A stretch of DNA of 33,967 bases from an uncultured Opitutia bacterium (GTDB lineage Bacteria; Verrucomicrobiota; Verrucomicrobiia; Opitutales; UBA953): contig CAIXHF010000005.1 in NCBI GenBank assembly GCA_903919185.1, forward strand, positions 1 to 33,967, written 5' to 3'. The notes beneath the pieces were generated by a model, which saw only the letters and a program-made list of their open reading frames with translations, searched no databases and was not told the origin of the DNA. Below are positions 1-8,066 of the stretch, in pieces. Both the position numbers and the translations under genes were made by a program. Each line of letters starts with the position of its first letter. Within the stretch, counting starts at the first letter, position 1.

Positions 1-623
1 ACGAGGTGCCAGGCTAGCAAAGCACTGACCGCCGGGGTGCGGAAGTAATCAGACGGGTAGCGGCCAGCAAAGGAAACACCCGGGGCGTCCGCCGCCGGTT
101 GCACAAAGGCCGCGAGGTCATGGTTCATCCAAGGCTGCCGATAGGTCTCATACGTCGGCACCGCGTTCGCGACGCCATACGCATCATGGAGAGCGAGATC
201 AAAGGCAGAGGCGCAGACCAACGCGGCGAGCTTCGGAATGCGCACGCCGGGCGGCAGGGTTTCATTGAAGCTCTTCAGCAGCGCCGGTAAGACGGCCTCA
301 AGGAAGTCATGCCCAATCTCCATCGCATGCCCACGGGCGGGAAACTGCGCATAGGCCTCGGCCAGCAGGTCGCAGAAATCCTGCAGTGCCGCTAAACGCA
401 CGGCATAAGATAAAGACGAAGGCCAGACCCACTGGACGCTTAAAGGTGTCTCGCCCCACCCTTGCGCCCGCATGCCGTCCGCCCGTGAAACGGTTAGGCA
501 GACCCGCGCGCAGACGACCTCGGTCAACGTATCGCGTCCAAACTTCAGCGGTACGCGCGTCTGCACCGGCAAGGCATACCAGCGAACTGCCCGGATGCGG
601 ACGTCATGCGGATTAACAACCAT
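1..623 (-). CDS. Enolase-superfamily (mandelate racemase/muconate lactonizing-like) enzyme, N-terminal part
   Basis: The minus-strand frame stays open from an ATG at 623 to the left edge, giving 207 visible residues; the C-terminal part lies outside. The start (MVVNPHDVRIRAVRWYALP) and the stretch around residues 25-60 (VPLKFGR..., then VCLTVSRADG..GWGETPLS) look like the N-terminal capping domain of the mandelate racemase/muconate lactonizing group, and FDLALHDAYG near residue 160 resembles the 'lwDl' helix entering the barrel. The metal ligands would be downstream and cannot be seen, so the reaction (dehydration, racemisation or cycloisomerisation of a carboxylate) is open. It starts 3 bases after the MFS stop codon on the same strand, so the two are probably co-transcribed and the carrier may import this enzyme's substrate. 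Family call fairly sure, substrate unknown. Confidence 0.65.
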   Translation of the reverse strand, partial: MVVNPHDVRIRAVRWYALPVQTRVPLKFGRDTLTEVVCARVCLTVSRADGMRAQGWGETPLSVQWVWPSSLSYAVRLAALQDFCDLLAEAYAQFPARGHAMEIGHDFLEAVLPALLKSFNETLPPGVRIPKLAALVCASAFDLALHDAYGVANAVPTYETYRQPWMNHDLAAFVQPAADAPGVSFAGRYPSDYFRTPAVSALLAWHL

Positions 624-626
624 GGC

Positions 627-1946
627 TTAATCCTGCAATGCTTGGCCCGCCGTCTCGCGACCTAGGTAGGCAATGCCTAAACCCGCCAAATAAACCAAGG
701 TGATGGCGGCGGCGGCGTGCTGATAGCCGCCCAAACTCTTCACCAGATAACCGCTGAGCAAGACGAACGGCACCGCGACTAAGCGGCCCGTGTTATAGCA
801 GATACCCTGCCCCGTCGCCCGCACGCGGGTCGGAAAGAGTTCGGGTAAATATAATGGCATGAAGCCGAAGAACGCGGTCGCCGTCATGCCGAGGACAAAG
901 ATTTTTAGCGCCAAGAAGGCGGGAAATACCTCGAACAAAAGCGGCCCATCCCAGCTCGCGGGCGTGCGGTAGATCCACGCCGTCGAAGCGCACGCGAACA
1001 CACAGAGTAGTTGATAGCCCAAACGCCGCGGCAAACGGGCTAAGCAAAGCGGAGCCAAGACGGTCCCCACGCACGCGCCGAGCGATACAATCACCATCGC
1101 ATAAGCCTTAGCCTGTGGGAAGGTCGGCCCCGCCAGTTCGGTGATCCACAGCGGTATCCATTGGACCGCGCCCCAAGTACCAACGAACACGACCGAGACC
1201 ATCAGGATGGCGCCCCAGGTCGCCCGCCGAAACTCACCCCCGAAGACTTCACTGAACTTTGACCGCGGCGGCGCGACGGCCGCCTTTTCGGAAGCGCGCT
1301 TCCACTTCTCTGACTCCGGCACGAAGAAGCGAATCAACAAAGTGATAATGGCCGGCGAAGCACCGATTAAGAAATGGATCCGCCAAGAATCAGCGGAAGC
1401 CGGATAGGCGATGGCAACGCAGCCGACGAGGACCATGCCGAGGTTAGCGGCCATGCCGATGGCAGCGGCCATTTTCGAGCGGTGTCTTTCCGGCCAAGCC
1501 TCCATCACGAGGGCCACGCCCAACGCCCATTCGCCCCCCATGCCCAAGGCCGCCAGGAAACGTGCGCCCATCAGGTGGAGCGGGTCCTGGGCAAAATAAC
1601 AGACCCCGCTGAAGATTGAATAGAAAAGGATACTTAAGGACATCGCACGGATGCGCCCAACCCGATCGCCAAACCAGCCGAAGGCCGCGCCACCGAAGGC
1701 CGCGCCCACCAAAAAGGCGGCGGTGATCCACCCCATCCAGCTACCCACCCAGGCATTAACCGCCGCCGGACCGGCCGACAATACGTCAGCCGGCACCATA
1801 CTTTTCAGTGCCGGGCTAGCCAACAGTGGGAAGATTGCCTGCTCATAGCCATCCATCATCCAACCAAGAAATCCCGCCACTAAGGTCATCTGCATCCCGC
1901 CCGAGATGGCCTGGGAGCGCGGGTCGGACTCGGGGGATTCTTTCAT
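627..1946 (-). CDS. MFS transporter, probable organic-acid/proton symporter
   Basis: From an ATG at 1946 this encodes 439 residues with about twelve hydrophobic segments. The loop GWFGDRVGRIRAM is the MFS loop 2-3 signature (G-x3-D-R-x-G-R), and GMGGEWALGVALVMEAWPERHRS matches the loop and helix typical of carriers for aromatic acids, lactate or sialate. The open frame continues upstream to 2213, but that part overlaps the divergent gene at 2071 and reads as non-membrane low-quality sequence, so I start at MKESPESDPRSQ. No Shine-Dalgarno is visible; an internal start at MQMTLVAG is possible. It lies just before the enolase-superfamily gene and divergent from an aldolase-like gene, suggesting uptake of the carboxylate that these enzymes process. 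The substrate is inference only. Confidence 0.85.
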   Translation of the reverse strand: MKESPESDPRSQAISGGMQMTLVAGFLGWMMDGYEQAIFPLLASPALKSMVPADVLSAGPAAVNAWVGSWMGWITAAFLVGAAFGGAAFGWFGDRVGRIRAMSLSILFYSIFSGVCYFAQDPLHLMGARFLAALGMGGEWALGVALVMEAWPERHRSKMAAAIGMAANLGMVLVGCVAIAYPASADSWRIHFLIGASPAIITLLIRFFVPESEKWKRASEKAAVAPPRSKFSEVFGGEFRRATWGAILMVSVVFVGTWGAVQWIPLWITELAGPTFPQAKAYAMVIVSLGACVGTVLAPLCLARLPRRLGYQLLCVFACASTAWIYRTPASWDGPLLFEVFPAFLALKIFVLGMTATAFFGFMPLYLPELFPTRVRATGQGICYNTGRLVAVPFVLLSGYLVKSLGGYQHAAAAITLVYLAGLGIAYLGRETAGQALQD

Positions 1947-2037
1947 GGGCGGGGTGCCAAAGTTCTGAGGGCAATACCGAGCGCCTTCAAGGGGCGATTT
2001 TGGGTCCACCCCCTTCCGAAACAAAACTTCCTCAACC

Positions 2038-2048
2038 GATATAAATAC
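2038..2048 (+). promoter_or_regulatory. Candidate -10 element for the 2071 gene
   Basis: A TATAAAT sequence at 2040-2046 lies 25 bases before the ATG at 2071, which would give a short leader of about 18 bases. No good -35 box is seen at 16-18 bases. It sits in the 124-base divergent region between the MFS gene and the aldolase-like gene, where control of both sides would be expected. Confidence 0.4.
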
Positions 2049-2070
2049 TGTTAGGGTTTCCGTCGTCGTC

Positions 2071-3192
2071 ATGAAGCCGCTCATCTCCCGTCCCGAGGAC
2101 CTTACCCCGACCACGCCTTGGTCCGCGACGAAGTGGGCTTGGACGTCCGAGGAGGAGTTAGCCGACCACCGCACGAAGGCCCGTCTCTGCGCCGCCGCTC
2201 TCCTGCCCTTCAAAGATAAACAGCCAGACTGGGAAGGCTTCGCCGCCGCCCTCCGCTGGCAATACGCCGCCGCCGAACACTACGGCGTGGAACTAGTCCC
2301 CGTACTCAACGCTGACACAGGCTACATCTTCGACCTCGACGATACGATGTATGCCGAAGTGCTCCGCCGCTTCCGCGCCGCCTTTCCAGGTCGCAAATTT
2401 ATCGCGGGGGTAACCGCCCGCGGTGCCGCCCAAGATACCGACTTCAAAGCCGAACGTTACCGCGGCCTCATCGATATCGTCCAAGCACACGAGAACTGCG
2501 AGGTCATGATCATGACCTCCAAGGGGCTCAATTCCTTGGACCCAGAACGCCGTCGCGATGGTTACTACCAGATTGCCGAGTGGCTCATCCGCCCCGGCAT
2601 CGTGCACGCGCTCGAGCCATCGTTTATTCCTTGGGCGACGCCTTACGAACCTTGGTTACTCCATCAGCTAGCCATCCACCCGAAGTTTGTCGGTGGCAAG
2701 ATTAGTACGCTCGATGAACCGCACTTTCTCTACTGGGCGGCGATGTGCAAAGACCTGAAACTGGATTTCTCTCCGCATAGCGGCGACGACTACGGTATCG
2801 CCACCGCCATCAAGAGCGGCCTGCCCTTACTGATTGGCGCGTCAAGTAGTGCGGCCCCATTAATCTGCGCGGCGAAGGACATGTGGCTTGAGGACGGTGT
2901 GCCCGGTAAAAAGTTCCCGACTGGTACCGGTCGCTTCGACACGCGCGTCTACAAGGTCTTCGAATGCTTCCAATCGCTGGAGGACCAAGTCTTCCGCCTG
3001 AACGGTCAGCACAGTGCAGCCGCCTATAAGCACAGCACCGCCCATCTCCTCCACGAGCTCGGCATCCTAGCCGCCCCCGAAGCCCACCCGGCTTGCACCG
3101 ATCTGCGTGGGGCGGACGAGGGCGCGCGCATGCGCGAAGCGTTACTCCGCCCCCGCCGCGTAGCTAAACGCCTCGATATCCCTGGTCTCTAA
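2071..3192 (+). CDS. DHDPS/N-acetylneuraminate lyase family-like aldolase or dehydratase
   Basis: 373 residues that look like a (beta/alpha)8 class I aldolase of the dihydrodipicolinate synthase family. Features supporting this are the early PVLNADTGY stretch (residues 77-85), FIAGVTARG (110-118), and HPKFVGGKIST with Lys210 in the position of the Schiff-base lysine that follows 'vGiK' in the family. It is longer than the usual ~300 residues, with extra sequence at both ends. Members cleave, condense or dehydrate 2-keto acids. It begins a plus-strand pair with the oxidoreductase at 3207 (gap 14 bases) and is divergent from the MFS/enolase-superfamily pair, so it probably acts on the keto acid made by those enzymes. 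It is unlikely to be the biosynthetic DapA, judging by length and context. Family call is by motif only. Confidence 0.6.
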   Translation: MKPLISRPEDLTPTTPWSATKWAWTSEEELADHRTKARLCAAALLPFKDKQPDWEGFAAALRWQYAAAEHYGVELVPVLNADTGYIFDLDDTMYAEVLRRFRAAFPGRKFIAGVTARGAAQDTDFKAERYRGLIDIVQAHENCEVMIMTSKGLNSLDPERRRDGYYQIAEWLIRPGIVHALEPSFIPWATPYEPWLLHQLAIHPKFVGGKISTLDEPHFLYWAAMCKDLKLDFSPHSGDDYGIATAIKSGLPLLIGASSSAAPLICAAKDMWLEDGVPGKKFPTGTGRFDTRVYKVFECFQSLEDQVFRLNGQHSAAAYKHSTAHLLHELGILAAPEAHPACTDLRGADEGARMREALLRPRRVAKRLDIPGL

Positions 3193-3206
3193 ACCACACC
3201 CTTTCG

Positions 3207-4691
3207 ATGACTCCCTTTAAACTCACCCGTGTCGCGTCGCTCAAGACGTTAGCGGATTTCCGTGCCCACTGCGCCGCCCTCGGTATCGACCTACCGATGG
3301 AAGACAGCATTGAAGCTGGCAACGGCAACCCACTCTCCCACCCCGTCGAACACGTACTGATCAACGGCAAGCGTATCGGCAACCGCATCGCCATCCATCC
3401 GATGGAAGGCTGGGACGGTACCACGACTGGCGGAACGTCCCCCGAGATGAAGCGACGCTGGCAGCGCTTCGGCGCGAGCGGCGCCAAGCTCATCTGCGGC
3501 GCCGAAGCCATGGCCGTCCGCGCCGATGGCCGTGCCAACACCAATCAACTCATCCTCAACGAGGAGAATCAGGCTAGTATCACGGAACTCGTCGATATTC
3601 TCAAGGCCGAGCACTTGGCCCAGTGGGGTACCACCGACGACCTTGTCATCGGTTTTCAGCTCACGCACTCGGGGCGCTTCTGTCGCCCAAACGACAAGAA
3701 GAAATGGGAATCTCGCGTGGCTTTCCGCCACCCCTTGCTAGACAAGAAATTTAATGTGATGTCGGACGACCAGGTCCTCACCGACGACGACGTCGAAGAG
3801 CTCATTCGATGCTACGTGCGCGCCGCCCAGGTCGCCCGCGACTGCGGGGCTGACTTCGTCGATATCAAGCACTGCCACGGCTACCTGCTCCACGAATTCC
3901 TCGGTGCCCACACGCGCCCGGGTAAGTTCGGCGGCTCTTTTGAGAACCGCACCCGCATTCTGCGCGACATCATCGCCGGCATCCGGGCCGACGGTAACCC
4001 CATCGACATCGGCGTCCGCCTGAGTCTCTTTGACATGGTGCCGTTCCGCCCGGACCCGACACTCTCGCAGCCCGGTAAGCTCGGACCCGGCATCCCCGAG
4101 GACTACGCCACTTGCCTACCCTACCGTTACGCCTTCGGCGTGAATCAGGCGAACCCCATCGACATCGATCTCACCGAGACCTTCGCATTTGTTAAGCTCC
4201 TCGGCGAACTCGGCGTGAAGATTCTCAACACCACCGCAGGCTCGCCCTACTATAACCCACACATTCAGCGCCCCGCCGCCTACCCGCCGAGCGATGGCTA
4301 CCAGCCCGCGCACGACCCGCTGATTGATGTCGCCCGTCAGGTCCGCGTCGTGCGCGAAGTCCGCGCCCATGCGCCGACCAACATGGTCATCGTCAGCTCC
4401 GGCCTCAGCTACGTCCAGGAATACCTCCCGCAACTCGCGCAGCACATCCTGCGCACCGGCGGAGCCGACCTCATTGGAGTCGGCCGCGCCGTCCTCAGTT
4501 ACCCCACCATGCTCGCCGACGCCGCGAAGAACGGGGCGCTTGAGACCAAACTGATTTGCCGCACTTTCAGCGATTGTACGACCGCCCCGCGCAATGGGCT
4601 CATTTCGGGCTGCTACCCACTCGACAAGTTTTACACCGCCAAGCCCGAGTTCCAGCAGCTCAAGGACATCAAGAAGAACGTCGGCGCCTGA
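3207..4691 (+). CDS. NADH:flavin oxidoreductase, Old Yellow Enzyme family
   Basis: 494 residues. The barrel start RIGNRIAIHPMEGWDG, the GFQLTHSGR strand and the signature HCHGYLLHEFL (His222 and His224) followed by TRPGKFGGSFENR are typical FMN-binding and active-site elements of the 2,4-dienoyl-CoA reductase-like branch. GGADLIGVGRAVLSYP is the C-terminal phosphate-binding strand. It stops after the barrel and lacks the Rossmann/FAD domains of full-length (~650-residue) enzymes. The C-terminal Cys set is C-x5-C-x11-C, which does not fit the usual C-x2-C-x3-C-x11-C ligands for a 4Fe-4S cluster. It follows the aldolase-like gene closely, so a catabolic reduction or oxidation in the same pathway is likely; the substrate is unknown. 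Its stop codon abuts that of the convergent gene. Confidence 0.85.
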   Translation: MTPFKLTRVASLKTLADFRAHCAALGIDLPMEDSIEAGNGNPLSHPVEHVLINGKRIGNRIAIHPMEGWDGTTTGGTSPEMKRRWQRFGASGAKLICGAEAMAVRADGRANTNQLILNEENQASITELVDILKAEHLAQWGTTDDLVIGFQLTHSGRFCRPNDKKKWESRVAFRHPLLDKKFNVMSDDQVLTDDDVEELIRCYVRAAQVARDCGADFVDIKHCHGYLLHEFLGAHTRPGKFGGSFENRTRILRDIIAGIRADGNPIDIGVRLSLFDMVPFRPDPTLSQPGKLGPGIPEDYATCLPYRYAFGVNQANPIDIDLTETFAFVKLLGELGVKILNTTAGSPYYNPHIQRPAAYPPSDGYQPAHDPLIDVARQVRVVREVRAHAPTNMVIVSSGLSYVQEYLPQLAQHILRTGGADLIGVGRAVLSYPTMLADAAKNGALETKLICRTFSDCTTAPRNGLISGCYPLDKFYTAKPEFQQLKDIKKNVGA

Positions 4692-5729
4692 TCAGCGACC
4701 GAAGATCTCCTTGGAACGGCGGCGCCATTCCGCCAAGAAGAACGCCTCTTCAAGCTCGAGAAACTTACGGCGATCAGCTTCGGTCTTAAGTTTTTCGTCC
4801 CAAGCCTGCGCACGTTGGATGGCCTGCTCGCGAGCCTCCGGTGAGCGATTAAAATTATGGTAAAGGGAGACGTAAGCCATAGCCCGAGGGTAGTCGCCCC
4901 GGAGCTCAACCAACAAGTCAGCGGCCAAGAGCGCATTATTGAGTCCGCCAGCGGCCCAGGCCTTCTCCGCACACGCCAAGGCCTCTTCCTTATCCAAGGG
5001 CACGACGATACCGCGACGATGCATCTCCGACAGGTTATGCCAAGCATCCGCCGAGCCCTTGGCCGCCGCCGCGCGATAGCAAGCTACCGTTTCCTTCAAA
5101 TCCTTCGGTAGGATATCTCCGGCCGAATACATCGCCCCTAGGCGCGTCAGCGCCGCCGCCGAACCCTTATCGGCGGCCAACCGATAGCACCGCACGGCTT
5201 CGGCGTTATCCTGTAATCTCCCGACCCCGTACTCGGACAAGATGCCTAAGTTAAGGATGCCCATGGGTTCACCTGTAGCCCAAGCCGCTTGGAAATAGCC
5301 AATCGCTTTCAGATGGTCCTGCGGAACGAACTCACCAGTGGTATAGACCTCGCCCAGGCTATTCAGGGCTCGGCCATGTTTTTGTGCCGCCGCCTTCTCC
5401 ATCCAGCGGATACCTGCTTCAACATCGGGCTTACCGAACGTTCCGCTCATCTCCGTATAACCAAACTGCCATTGGGCTTCGGCGTCACCAGCGGCCGCCT
5501 TGCGCTGCAGCTCGGGCCAATATTCTTGCTTCATCTTAAGTAGATAGCTCTCGGCTGTCTCCGCTTTCGCAGGCACCACCGAGGGCACGCTCATCGCCGG
5601 CTCCGCGCGCGAGGGCAGCACTTTGGGTGAGGCCGGAGCCACATTCGGGGCGTCAACGCTGACCTGCAGGACGACGACCATGGCCGCGATTCCCACCATA
5701 GACCACGCAAGCAAAACGGAATTACGCAT
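4692..5729 (-). CDS. Sel1-repeat (TPR-like) secreted or membrane-anchored protein
   Basis: From ATG 5729 this gives 345 residues: a hydrophobic N-terminus (MRNSVLLAWSMVGIAAMVVVLQV) serving as signal peptide or anchor, a Pro/Ala-rich linker, then about five Sel1-like repeats (for example AEAQWQFGYTEMSG, GRALNSLGEVYTTGE, GILNLGILSEYGVG, AALTRLGAMYSAGD, ADAWHNLSEMHRRG), each followed by an A-x2-CY/YF-x-A-A-x-KG helix. Such repeats make protein-protein scaffolds; no enzyme domain is present. A GTG at 5759 would add ten residues ahead of the signal, but it falls inside a stem-loop, so I prefer 5729. The gene is downstream of the gingipain-like gene on the same strand, across a short AT-rich spacer that could carry its own promoter. 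Partner unknown. Confidence 0.85.
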   Translation of the reverse strand: MRNSVLLAWSMVGIAAMVVVLQVSVDAPNVAPASPKVLPSRAEPAMSVPSVVPAKAETAESYLLKMKQEYWPELQRKAAAGDAEAQWQFGYTEMSGTFGKPDVEAGIRWMEKAAAQKHGRALNSLGEVYTTGEFVPQDHLKAIGYFQAAWATGEPMGILNLGILSEYGVGRLQDNAEAVRCYRLAADKGSAAALTRLGAMYSAGDILPKDLKETVACYRAAAAKGSADAWHNLSEMHRRGIVVPLDKEEALACAEKAWAAGGLNNALLAADLLVELRGDYPRAMAYVSLYHNFNRSPEAREQAIQRAQAWDEKLKTEADRRKFLELEEAFFLAEWRRRSKEIFGR

Positions 5730-5740
5730 GCCACAGCATA

Positions 5741-5768
5741 ACCCCCGTGTAGAAAACACACAAGGGGT
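5741..5768 (-). promoter_or_regulatory. Stem-loop and AT-rich leader before the Sel1-repeat gene
   Basis: The bases at 5741-5768 can fold with ACCCC/GGGGT outer and GTGT/ACAC inner arms around an A-rich loop. Just upstream on the minus strand, 5777-5784 reads TAAATAAT within an AT-rich patch that stands out from the GC-rich surroundings and could be a -10 region. The fold would sit about 12 bases before the preferred ATG. Role uncertain: leader structure, or a weak terminator for the upstream gene. Confidence 0.3.
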
Positions 5769-5805
5769 GCCCGAGAATTATTTAAATATATTTCCGACCC
5801 CCAGC

Positions 5806-7146
5806 TCAGCGCTTGCGCAGACGGACGACGAGGCGGGCCGGCCCCGGCCAAGCAGCCCCCGGATTGGGCAAGAGCACGAAATCGTCGGCGGCAACGGGCT
5901 TCCACTCCTGACCAGCCACGACCTCCCAACCGGCGGCATGCCGCGGCAGAAAAGCGACCAGCGGACGGCCACCGCGTTCGGAGCCGTTCGTATCGACCGG
6001 GGCAAAGGTACCGGCTCCGGCCTTGGGCGTGATTGTCCAAGTCCATTCCCCGTTCGTGCCCTCAACCAGCGTCTCCTCCCAGCGCAGGGGACCCGGCGCC
6101 ATCTTCGCCGACCACTTGGGATCGCCGTAGAGGACGGTCACATTCTGGTCGAACTCCAGGCCACGGACGTTTGCCTTATTCCGGCCGGCCTTGGCCTCAC
6201 CCAAGGTCCAGAGCAAGGCATGGTGATTGGCAAGGCGGGCCTCGCTGACGTTGAAACGGCCGGGTTGCTCGACAAAGTAATCCAGCACCCCCCAGCCGGC
6301 GTAGCCGAACCAGGTCGGCTCGACATAACCCAGCATCTGCAAGGCCCCGCCGGTATTCAGCCAAGCTAAGGCCATGCAGTCTTCCTTCTTAGGAACGTTG
6401 CCGATGAGACAGTTGCCGACCGCGAGGTAGACCTTCGGATTAGGCGAGCGGACCTCAGTGATTTTGCCATCGAGCGATTTACCCACGAGCACGCCGTCTC
6501 GATGCGTGAAGATGCCATTGCGGTAACGGTAGCCTGGCTGCCACTCGGTCTCACTCGCATGGCCAGAAGTGATGAAGCAATCCGTCTGGCCGTCATTAAG
6601 GCGCTGGACGATTGATTCCGTAGAATCCGCCGCCCCCTGCCCTTTAACGGCTAAAGGCGTGCCGTCCTTAACCCAGACTTCACCCGCTTTGAATTCCGAG
6701 AACCAATAACCGCTCTGGACACAGTCCGAAGCGAAAGCCGTCGAAGCGCCAACTTTTCGAATCGTGAGCGGCTCGGCCGGAGCGGCCAGTTTGAGCGCGA
6801 GTTCAGCGGTCCGGCCAGTGATGATGCCCCACTGAAAATCTTCGTAAGGATCCGCATCGTTATCGCGAGCCAACTGGTGGATAGCGTAAGCGGATTTCTG
6901 GCCCAGTTCCACCGGACGGGCAACCCAGCAGACCCAGCGCGGCTGCGCTTGGCGCAGGCCCGCCTGGCACTCCAGCACGTCGGCCTGATAAGTCAGGACC
7001 ACCGCGTGGTGCTGGGTTTGCAGGCGGGCGACGACCTTGGCCCAGGCCGCATCAGCCTGAGTTTCCTTGGAAACCAGCACGACGTAGTCAGCCGCACCCA
7101 GCGGCAAGCCGAAGGCGAACAACAACAGGGCAAGAATGCGGGGCAT
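5806..7146 (-). CDS. Secreted gingipain-like (clan CD, C25-type) cysteine peptidase homologue
   Basis: 446 residues with a clear signal peptide (MPRILALLLFAFGLPLGAA). The core resembles gingipain/caspase folds: TDCFITSGHASETEW carries a candidate catalytic His196 in a context like the H-G-S-x-T-x-W of gingipains, and VYLAVGNCLIGNV carries a candidate Cys246 after a hydrophobic strand, as in clan CD peptidases, followed by C-x-ALAWLNTGGALQMLGY. The residue after His is Ala, not the usual Gly. The C-terminal ~110 residues (from about LRWEETL) look like a beta-sandwich add-on. An exported protease, or an inactive relative binding peptides, is likely. It is flanked on the same strand by a methyltransferase (48 bases upstream) and a Sel1-repeat protein downstream. 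The fold assignment comes from motifs only. Confidence 0.55.
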   Translation of the reverse strand: MPRILALLLFAFGLPLGAADYVVLVSKETQADAAWAKVVARLQTQHHAVVLTYQADVLECQAGLRQAQPRWVCWVARPVELGQKSAYAIHQLARDNDADPYEDFQWGIITGRTAELALKLAAPAEPLTIRKVGASTAFASDCVQSGYWFSEFKAGEVWVKDGTPLAVKGQGAADSTESIVQRLNDGQTDCFITSGHASETEWQPGYRYRNGIFTHRDGVLVGKSLDGKITEVRSPNPKVYLAVGNCLIGNVPKKEDCMALAWLNTGGALQMLGYVEPTWFGYAGWGVLDYFVEQPGRFNVSEARLANHHALLWTLGEAKAGRNKANVRGLEFDQNVTVLYGDPKWSAKMAPGPLRWEETLVEGTNGEWTWTITPKAGAGTFAPVDTNGSERGGRPLVAFLPRHAAGWEVVAGQEWKPVAADDFVLLPNPGAAWPGPARLVVRLRKR

Positions 7147-7182
7147 GACCTAAGACATAACACCCCTCCCGCCCCTGCCAAG

Positions 7183-7194
7183 TGCTTATAATAC
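7183..7194 (-). promoter_or_regulatory. Candidate -10 element for the gingipain-like gene
   Basis: On the minus strand the short gap between the methyltransferase stop and the gingipain-like start contains TATTATAAG, about 40 bases before the ATG at 7146. The -35 region would lie in the end of the methyltransferase gene and is a poor match. Weak evidence for an independent promoter. Confidence 0.3.
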
Positions 7195-7971
7195 CTAGGG
7201 CTTCTCGAAGACCAGCAGGTGCTGCCACGGGAGGTCGGGGCGGTTCTCAAGAAAGCGGAAACCTGCCGCTTCAAGTTCCTTGCGAGCCTGTGCCTCGGTC
7301 ATCCTGTGGTGCGGCTTGATGGGCACCTTGGGATCTTCCGCCCGGAATTCCAATAAGTAGATACGGCCACCCTTCTTGAGCGCGGCCTTGATTGAACCCA
7401 GCATCTCGGCTGGGTGATCAAATTCATGGTAAGCGTCGACCATGAGCACCGCATCCAGCGAAGCATCGGGCAGCTTTAATTCCGTTACCGAGCCCAGATG
7501 CGGCTGGACGTTCTTAACGCCCCGGGCGCGCATTTCCTCCTTCATGTAATCCAACATCTCGGGTTGGATGTCGATGGCCACGACGCGGCCTTGCGGTACC
7601 AACGGAGCCAAGCGGAAAGTGTAGTAGCCCGAACCCGCACCGAGGTCGGCAATGACGGCGTCCGGCGCAAGCTTCAGAGCTGCGATGGCCTTGGACGGAG
7701 CTTCTTCTTTCTCGCGCTCCGTTCGCTCTAACCAGCCGATGCCAGGATGACCCATCACTTGGGCGATTTCACGTCCCTGATAGGTTTTGCCGATGCCATC
7801 GCTCGAAGCCTTACAAGTGCCATACTGCGGCTCTGCGGAAACTGGTAAAGGCGGCGTGGCCGCCGGAGCGACCGCGGAGGCCTGACCCGAGGCAGGCTTC
7901 GTCCAGAGGAATAAGCCGATCGCAAGGCCCAGCAATAGGACCGAAGTCAGGATGGGGTGACGTTTCATCAC
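7195..7971 (-). CDS. Signal-anchored class I SAM-dependent methyltransferase
   Basis: 258 residues. Residues 1-29 (MMKRHPILTSVLLLGLAIGLFLWTKPASG) form a basic start plus one hydrophobic segment, then an Ala/Pro-rich linker. The rest is a complete Rossmann methyltransferase: motif I VIADLGAGSGYYT, an acidic end of strand 2 in VVAIDIQPEM, SVTELKLPDASLDAVLMVDAYHEF for motifs II-III, then GGRIYLLEFRAEDP. It looks like Methyltransf_25/31-type enzymes. The positive-inside rule puts the catalytic domain outside the cytoplasm, odd for a SAM-using enzyme; the hydrophobic stretch could instead be a non-cleaved anchor of unusual topology. Substrate not predictable. Upstream, across about 95 bases and a terminator, is a small Cys-rich secreted protein. 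Confidence 0.8.
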   Translation of the reverse strand: MMKRHPILTSVLLLGLAIGLFLWTKPASGQASAVAPAATPPLPVSAEPQYGTCKASSDGIGKTYQGREIAQVMGHPGIGWLERTEREKEEAPSKAIAALKLAPDAVIADLGAGSGYYTFRLAPLVPQGRVVAIDIQPEMLDYMKEEMRARGVKNVQPHLGSVTELKLPDASLDAVLMVDAYHEFDHPAEMLGSIKAALKKGGRIYLLEFRAEDPKVPIKPHHRMTEAQARKELEAAGFRFLENRPDLPWQHLLVFEKP

Positions 7972-8015
7972 TAAGGCTTAAACGCCCTCTGGAGCTGGTG
8001 CAAGACGACGCCAAT

Positions 8016-8047
8016 AAAAAGGCCGGACCCACGGGGGGCCGGCCTTT
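8016..8047 (-). terminator. Rho-independent terminator after the Cys-rich small protein gene
   Basis: Perfect 9-base arms (8018-8026 AAAGGCCGG and 8039-8047 CCGGCCTTT) with extra C/G pairing in the loop, ending in TTTTT when read on the minus strand. It lies 20 bases past the stop codon at 8067 and separates that gene from the methyltransferase. Confidence 0.85.
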
Positions 8048-8066
8048 GGGAAAGAGGAGGTATAGC

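Noticed and set aside
1947-2213. Upstream extension of the MFS reading frame by 89 residues.
   Set aside because: It overlaps the divergent gene at 2071, lacks the family's N-terminal pattern, and would remove the only promoter space for both genes.
5623-6369. 248-codon plus-strand frame spanning the Sel1-repeat and gingipain-like genes.
   Set aside because: It crosses two genes with clear signal peptides and motifs on the other strand, and its own translation has no domain or plausible composition.
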